DNA of 9,156 nucleotides from NCBI GenBank assembly GCA_019104905.1, contig JAHRXB010000219.1, positions 1 to 9,156 of the forward strand. Direction: 5' to 3'. Source of the stretch: Bdellovibrio sp. (lineage in GTDB: Bacteria > Bdellovibrionota > Bdellovibrionia > Bdellovibrionales > Bdellovibrionaceae). Positions 6,426-9,156 of this stretch are shown here, one piece after another. Numbering within the stretch: position 1 is the first letter of the stretch; each line of letters starts with the position of its first letter. Below the pieces are notes generated by a model, which was not told where the DNA came from, made no database searches, and was given only the letters and a program-made list of their open reading frames with translations. A program made the translations under genes and the position numbers.

Positions 6426-6455
6426 GCGCCGCACTTCAAAAAGGTACGGCGTACC
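6426..6455 (-). repeat. 30-bp intergenic repeat, copy 2, overlapping the 3' end of a gene
   Basis: Identical over 30 bases to 3450-3479. Here it lies between converging genes and supplies the stop codon and last residues (about RYAVPF) of the minus-strand dehydratase-like protein. On the minus strand the hairpin AAGGTAC-GCC-GTACCTT (6457-6441) runs into TTT, so it can also act as that gene's terminator. The flanking CCTTGGGTG (6454-6462) is nearly the inverse of CACCCCAAGG at 6361-6370. Confidence 0.72.
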
Positions 6456-7482
6456 TTGGGTGACCGGAGTAGTAGTCGCGATACCAGTCGGCGGTTTGTT
6501 GGAGGGACTGGGCAAGATCCCAACGAGGAGCCCATCCTAAATCTTGACGTGCCAAAGCACTACTAAGCTGACTGTGCAATGAGAGACTTCCCTTGATAGC
6601 CTCATCCGACGTAACAGAGCCTCCAGCGGCCCATGCCTGACGGAACTCCTTAATAACTTCGCCGACACTTTCGTATTCGCTCGCACCAAGGTTGTACGTT
6701 GGCGCAAGTTTCGGCCCTTTCACGTAAAGCTTCTCAGCCAACATCAAAATTCCGGCCACTTGATCAAAAACATGAATCCAAGGTCTGACCGAGTTTGGAT
6801 TTCGCAACGTGAATGCTTTGTTATTCGCAAAACTCTGCACGGCCTCAGGAATCAACGAGCCCTCCGCAAAGTCCCCGCCACCGATTCCCGCTCCGATGCG
6901 GGCTGTGGCTATTGCCACCTTATGCTTGTTATATTTTTCTGGATTAAAAAACGTTTGCCGATAGGCCAAGGCCACAAATTCCGAGCAAAGTTTTGCCGTC
7001 GGAAGAATATCCTGAGCCTCCACCGGATCGTTTTCCTGAAGTGGGTGATTGCCAGAGCTGCGTGCATAGACCTTATCGGAACTCACAACAACCACCGAAC
7101 GAATTGAGGCCGTCTCGCGCAAAAGCTCCATCAAAAGATTCGTGCCGAGCACGGATTTCGAGAAAATGTCGAGAGAGTTTTTTTCTGCCTCTTTAAGAAG
7201 ACCACTTTCGCCCAAATGAATGACGACATCAGCCTGAGCAAACTGCAATGCCTGACGAAACGTTTCTTCATTGCGAAGATCTCCGTATGTCATTGAAATA
7301 CTCTGCGCCAGATTGGCAAGATCAAAAAGGTTCGGCTGAGTCGTGGCACTTTCGCCAAAACCAAAGACCTGAGCTCCCAGATGCTGCAAAGAAAGCGCGA
7401 TCCAAGAGCCAAGAAAACTTGTCGGAGAGGTTAAAAAAACTCTTTTCCCTTTCCAAAAAGAAAAATCTGGGAAGGAAGTCAC
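6436..7482 (-). CDS. Degenerate CDP-glucose 4,6-dehydratase-like protein (probable pseudoenzyme)
   Basis: 348 residues from GTG 7482. The whole length follows the CDP-glucose 4,6-dehydratase (RfbG) pattern of the extended SDR family: FWKGKRVFLT, LGSWIALSLQHLGAQVFGF, YGDLRNEETF, VLGTNLLMELL, VVVSSDKVYA (131-140), TARIGAGIGGGDFAEGSLIP (193-212), LRNPNSVRPWIHV (226-238) and LGWAPRWDL (315-323). Active enzymes convert CDP-glucose to CDP-4-keto-6-deoxyglucose with bound NAD. Two key sites are lost. The cofactor loop TGxTGFxG reads TSPTSFLG (18-25), with two glycines replaced by Ser. The catalytic DPYSxSK reads DILPTAK (158-164), with Tyr replaced by Leu160 although Lys164 remains. It is probably catalytically dead or reassigned. 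It sits 3 nt after, and in frame with, a GNAT-like ORF, and its last residues and stop come from the repeat at 6426-6455. Confidence 0.83.
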   Translation of the reverse strand: MTSFPDFSFWKGKRVFLTSPTSFLGSWIALSLQHLGAQVFGFGESATTQPNLFDLANLAQSISMTYGDLRNEETFRQALQFAQADVVIHLGESGLLKEAEKNSLDIFSKSVLGTNLLMELLRETASIRSVVVVSSDKVYARSSGNHPLQENDPVEAQDILPTAKLCSEFVALAYRQTFFNPEKYNKHKVAIATARIGAGIGGGDFAEGSLIPEAVQSFANNKAFTLRNPNSVRPWIHVFDQVAGILMLAEKLYVKGPKLAPTYNLGASEYESVGEVIKEFRQAWAAGGSVTSDEAIKGSLSLHSQLSSALARQDLGWAPRWDLAQSLQQTADWYRDYYSGHPRYAVPF

Positions 7483-7485
7483 GGC

Positions 7486-7794
7486 CTATCCCAACAGACC
7501 TTGTTCAACGCCCAAACCACGATGCTCAGGATGCACCCAATGAGCCAAGACAAGATCTCCAAGCTTCCAATAAAAACCAATTGGATCGGCTTCATAGATC
7601 GCCACTCGAAGTTCTCCCTTCCCCTCCGTCGATTTCATTTTCAGAAGTGTTTGCGCCAGGGATTCCTGATTCAATTTCCCACTACTTGCTGAGGGAGTGC
7701 AATGCTCCTCATAAAGTCGCGCTAACAACGAAAGCTCGACCAAGTTATAAAGGGATTCACGAATAAAATATTTATCAGATTGGAGTGACTTCAT
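7486..7794 (-). CDS. Short GNAT-like acetyltransferase, truncated after motif A
   Basis: 102 residues from ATG 7794; an in-frame TAA 6 nt upstream prevents a longer frame. The C-terminal half reads LRVAIYEADPIGFYWKLGDL and then LAHWVHPEHRGLGVEQGLL, the beta strands and acetyl-CoA loop (motif A, here R92-G-L-G95-V-E97) of GNAT acetyltransferases. A complete domain would continue for about 40-60 more residues (motif B), but a TAG follows LLG. The next codon is GCC and then the GTG of the dehydratase-like gene in the same frame, so a single amber codon separates the two. The last position of motif A is Glu rather than Gly/Ala. No Shine-Dalgarno is visible; a weak promoter (TTGAAG-17-TATTGT, 7846-7818) lies upstream. 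It may be a pseudogene remnant, a read-through fusion, or a small standalone protein. Confidence 0.6.
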   Translation of the reverse strand: MKSLQSDKYFIRESLYNLVELSLLARLYEEHCTPSASSGKLNQESLAQTLLKMKSTEGKGELRVAIYEADPIGFYWKLGDLVLAHWVHPEHRGLGVEQGLLG

Positions 7795-7817
7795 CAGTTA
7801 AGCGTAAGATTTCCATC

Positions 7818-7846
7818 ACAATAGGTCATCCAGGATATTACTTCAA
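7818..7846 (-). promoter_or_regulatory. Possible promoter for the GNAT-like/dehydratase-like genes
   Basis: On the minus strand TTGAAG (7846-7841), exactly 17 bases, then TATTGT (7823-7818), ending 23 nt before the ATG at 7794. Each box matches consensus at four of six positions. The region lies just downstream of the coiled-coil gene's stop codon. Confidence 0.4.
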
Positions 7847-7864
7847 CGCGGGGCCTTATTGGGA

Positions 7865-8356
7865 TTATTTGATCCAGGCCAGAACAGCAATGGTGATTGA
7901 GGTACTGGCCGCGAACATGGCCCCCATTCGCAAGGTCAGTCGATATTCGAGGCTTACCAACTTCGCATCAAAAGCCGCCATTTCCATACGAATGCTGGCG
8001 ATCTCTCTTTGCATCTCACTACGGAGAGCTGCCAGGCCTTCTTGCATCTCAGCTCGGATACTAGCAAATCCTTTTTCCATATCAGCACGGACACTAGCCA
8101 ATCCTTTTTCCATATCGGCGCGAACGCTAGCTAATCCTCTATCCATATCAGTACGAACGTCGGCAAAACCCTTGGCCATCTCCAAGCGCAGCTCAGCAAA
8201 CTCTTTTTGAGTTTCAGCCTTCAAAAGACCGATATCTTGTTTTGTTGCTACGCCGTCCACAACCATCTCCGCGATGACATTAACTTGGGCCTCGGCTTGA
8301 TCTCGAGTCATACCTGCGGCCTCTAGCTTTTTAGTATACAATAATGTGTCAAACAT
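7865..8356 (-). CDS. DUF1640-like coiled-coil membrane protein with hendecad repeats
   Basis: 163 residues from ATG 8356. The start is decided by GGGAGG at 8363-8368, six bases ahead of it; the ATG at 8362 abuts the same site and is less likely. The N-terminus MFDTLLYTKKLEAAGMTRDQ, followed by AEAQVNVIAEMV, matches bacterial DUF1640/CCDC90-like proteins. Residues 53-129 are seven near-perfect 11-residue repeats of the type (F/L)AsvRaDMeKG, a hendecad coiled coil. Residues 143-162 (RMGAMFAASTSITIAVLAWI) form a single C-terminal membrane helix, so the coil should project from the membrane as an oligomeric stalk. Members occur widely and often near mobile or toxin-antitoxin genes, but the bacterial function is unknown. 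It lies between the GNAT-like gene and the brnTA operon, on the same strand as both. Confidence 0.8.
   Translation of the reverse strand: MFDTLLYTKKLEAAGMTRDQAEAQVNVIAEMVVDGVATKQDIGLLKAETQKEFAELRLEMAKGFADVRTDMDRGLASVRADMEKGLASVRADMEKGFASIRAEMQEGLAALRSEMQREIASIRMEMAAFDAKLVSLEYRLTLRMGAMFAASTSITIAVLAWIK
7970..8200 (-). repeat. 33-bp tandem repeats, seven units, within the coiled-coil gene
   Basis: Seven consecutive 33-bp units encode the 11-residue repeat (residues 53-129). The two central units encode identical protein (LASVRADMEKG twice) with only scattered base differences, suggesting recent duplication. Outer units are more diverged. The number of units could vary between strains. Confidence 0.7.
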
Positions 8357-8362
8357 CTCCAT

Positions 8363-8368
8363 CCTCCC
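8363..8368 (-). promoter_or_regulatory. Shine-Dalgarno that decides the coiled-coil start
   Basis: GGGAGG on the minus strand lies directly against ATG 8362 but six bases ahead of ATG 8356, so initiation at 8356 is favoured. Confidence 0.6.
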
Positions 8369-8411
8369 TTTGTCAAAATACCTTGTTGCGAGGATGCAAA
8401 ATCCTTCAACA

Positions 8412-8435
8412 CCTCAAAGGGGTCTCATTTTGAGG
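8412..8435. other. Inverted repeat between brnA and the coiled-coil gene
   Basis: CCTCAAA and TTTGAGG pair perfectly around a 10-base loop. No T-run follows on either strand, so it is weak as a terminator. It could be a processing site, an attenuator or a regulator site for the coiled-coil gene. The surrounding spacer (8369-8464) shows no other gene. Confidence 0.35.
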
Positions 8436-8464
8436 CACACGACTTATTTATATCGAAGGCCGGA

Positions 8465-8674
8465 CTACTTCCAAGAGAGGTCTGGTTGAAGTTTTTGACG
8501 AACGCAATCCTTAAGATAAAGATTTATCAGAGTTTGATAGGGAATTTCCGTCGACTCGGCCAATTTCTGAAAATACTCAATCACATCTTCATCCAAACGA
8601 ATGGTCGTTCGGATTTTTAGCTTACTTACGTAGGGATTCTTTTTACCTTTAGTAAAGTCGTATTCTTTTCTCAT
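8465..8674 (-). CDS. brnA: BrnA-family antitoxin
   Basis: 69 residues. MRKEYDFTKGKKNPY is the usual BrnA opening, which contacts and neutralises the toxin in known systems, and KLKIRTTIRLDEDVIEYFQK followed by TEIPYQTLINLYLKDC is the ribbon-helix-helix DNA-binding domain. BrnA dimerises, binds the operon's promoter and represses it, alone or with BrnT. It starts 2 nt after the brnT stop. Its Shine-Dalgarno AGGAGG (8680-8685) is made by the last two Arg codons of brnT, so translation of the two genes is likely coupled. Toxin-first order is normal for BrnTA. Length and motifs match the family closely, with no sign of damage. Confidence 0.9.
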   Translation of the reverse strand: MRKEYDFTKGKKNPYVSKLKIRTTIRLDEDVIEYFQKLAESTEIPYQTLINLYLKDCVRQKLQPDLSWK

Positions 8675-8676
8675 TG

Positions 8677-8961
8677 TTACCTCCTGTAATACTGATTTAC
8701 TTCACCTCTACTTGCGAGCCTTGCCGAGACAATCCGAATCGTCTCGGCACTCTCCCAGTAAATATGAACGACAACCAAAACACGCGCCAAGCTGCCTCGA
8801 CCTAGAAGTATAAATCGCTCTTCTCCAAGAGAATGTAAAACATCCCTAATCAATAGGGCGCTTTCGTCATAAAACACACCGGAAGCCTCGTCAAAAGAGA
8901 CTCCATGTTTCTTTTTGTTTGATGCTGCCTTACGCAGATCCCACACAAACTCAATTTTCAT
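8677..8961 (-). CDS. brnT: BrnT-family ribonuclease toxin
   Basis: 94 residues, the standard BrnT length. The start FVWDLRKAASNKKKHGVSFD (5-24) is the signature of the family (F.WD..K...N..KHGV.F). EASGVFYD, then HSLGEERFILLG and RVLVVVHIYWE, form the central sheet. IRIVSARLASRGEVNQYYRR (75-94) carries the conserved SAR and the E...Y element at the C-terminus. BrnT is a RelE-like ribonuclease that cuts RNA and stops growth when not bound by BrnA. AGGA lies about eight bases before ATG 8961, and a palindromic region lies upstream as the expected operator. The toxin looks intact and should be active; its role here may be stress response or maintenance of the accessory region. Confidence 0.9.
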   Translation of the reverse strand: MKIEFVWDLRKAASNKKKHGVSFDEASGVFYDESALLIRDVLHSLGEERFILLGRGSLARVLVVVHIYWESAETIRIVSARLASRGEVNQYYRR

Positions 8962-8980
8962 GGTAACATCCTAATCTCCT

Positions 8981-9007
8981 CATGTACATACATTATGTGC
9001 ACATGTG
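8981..9007. promoter_or_regulatory. brnT: Palindromic operator/promoter region of brnTA
   Basis: CATGTACATA (8981-8990) and TGTGCACATG (8996-9005) form an inverted repeat matching at 8 of 10 positions. Nested inside are the perfect palindromes ATGTACAT (8982-8989), ATGTGCACAT (8995-9004) and CACATGTG (9000-9007). It starts 20 nt upstream of the brnT ATG and includes a CATAAT that could be a -10 on the minus strand. A BrnA ribbon-helix-helix dimer is the likely ligand, by analogy with other BrnTA operons. Confidence 0.55.
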
Positions 9008-9156
9008 TAAAATTAGGTTGATGCAAAAAAGATCCGTATCTCCAACATAAGCCATCGAGGGCTCACACTTTGGCACGTCCTGACGGCGGAAAAGCAAAAG
9101 GCTGTAGAGATGATTGGATAGAAGGTCATGATGCGCTGTAGACCGAAAAAGTCACC
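9008..9156. other. Right-edge region without an assignable gene
   Basis: A minus frame is open from the window edge to TAA at 9013-9015 (48 codons), and short plus frames also exist (for example one reading TLWHVLTAEKQKAVEMIG before a TAG). None has a Shine-Dalgarno or a recognisable family, and the true context lies outside the window. Confidence 0.3.

Noticed and set aside
6361..6462. CACCCCAAGG ... CCTTGGGTG as terminal inverted repeats of a small mobile element
   Set aside because: Only about nine bases pair with one bulge, no target duplication is visible, and one arm lies within coding sequence; chance is likely.
7248..7766. Plus-strand frame of 172 codons
   Set aside because: Lies opposite the dehydratase-like and GNAT-like genes; its translation is highly charged, low in recognisable structure and matches no family.
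7970..8200. Regular repeats considered as a CRISPR array
   Set aside because: The units are contiguous, 33 bp, in frame and encode an 11-residue coiled-coil repeat; there are no unique spacers.
7785..8210. Plus-strand frame of 141 codons with a repetitive translation
   Set aside because: It is the antisense shadow of the 33-bp repeats in the minus-strand coiled-coil gene, which has a strong ribosome site and a recognised N-terminus.
9013..9156. Minus-strand frame open to the right edge, possibly a gene end
   Set aside because: Only 48 codons, no family features, and competing open frames on the other strand; it cannot be judged without flanking sequence.

Overview
The window is about 9.2 kb of moderate GC from a Gram-negative bacterium. 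The evidence for that is an O-antigen ligase-type membrane protein, a Wzx-like flippase fragment, a GT9 (heptosyltransferase-type) enzyme and a CDP-glucose 4,6-dehydratase relative, all typical of lipopolysaccharide or surface-glycan loci. A short repeated hairpin recurs between genes. A predatory deltaproteobacterium-like (Bdellovibrio-type) genome is possible, but that is only inference.

Layout, left to right. 1-1606 (minus): 5' part of a polysaccharide flippase, running off the left edge, directly downstream of an O-antigen ligase/polymerase-like gene. 1701-2896 (minus): a two-gene module, a helix-turn-helix protein followed by an overlapping DUF6036-type nucleotidyltransferase. It is driven by an unusually clean promoter whose -35 box sits in a perfect 24-bp palindrome and whose expected transcript starts at the ATG. 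3121-3444 (plus): a small XRE-family regulator ending in a repeated hairpin terminator. 3569-6360 (plus): a PMT/ArnT-like membrane glycosyltransferase and a GT9 glycosyltransferase. 6436-7794 (minus): a degenerate CDP-glucose 4,6-dehydratase preceded by a truncated GNAT-like ORF in the same frame, separated from it by a single amber codon. 7865-8356 (minus): a hendecad-repeat coiled-coil protein with a C-terminal membrane anchor (DUF1640-like). 8465-8961 (minus): a BrnT/BrnA type II toxin-antitoxin operon with a palindromic operator region upstream.

The glycan genes fit a scheme of lipid-linked glycan export (flippase), ligation or polymerisation (WaaL/Wzy-like) and sugar addition at the membrane (PMT-like, GT9). 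Several of them lack residues considered diagnostic for their families: the dehydratase lacks its glycine-rich loop and Tyr, the PMT-like protein lacks its acidic loop motif, and the GT9 lacks the Asp after MG. Two toxin-antitoxin-like modules and one orphan XRE regulator lie between these genes, a mosaic typical of an accessory region.

The best candidates for something new are the HTH/nucleotidyltransferase pair with its leaderless, palindrome-controlled promoter, and the amber-separated GNAT/pseudo-dehydratase unit.
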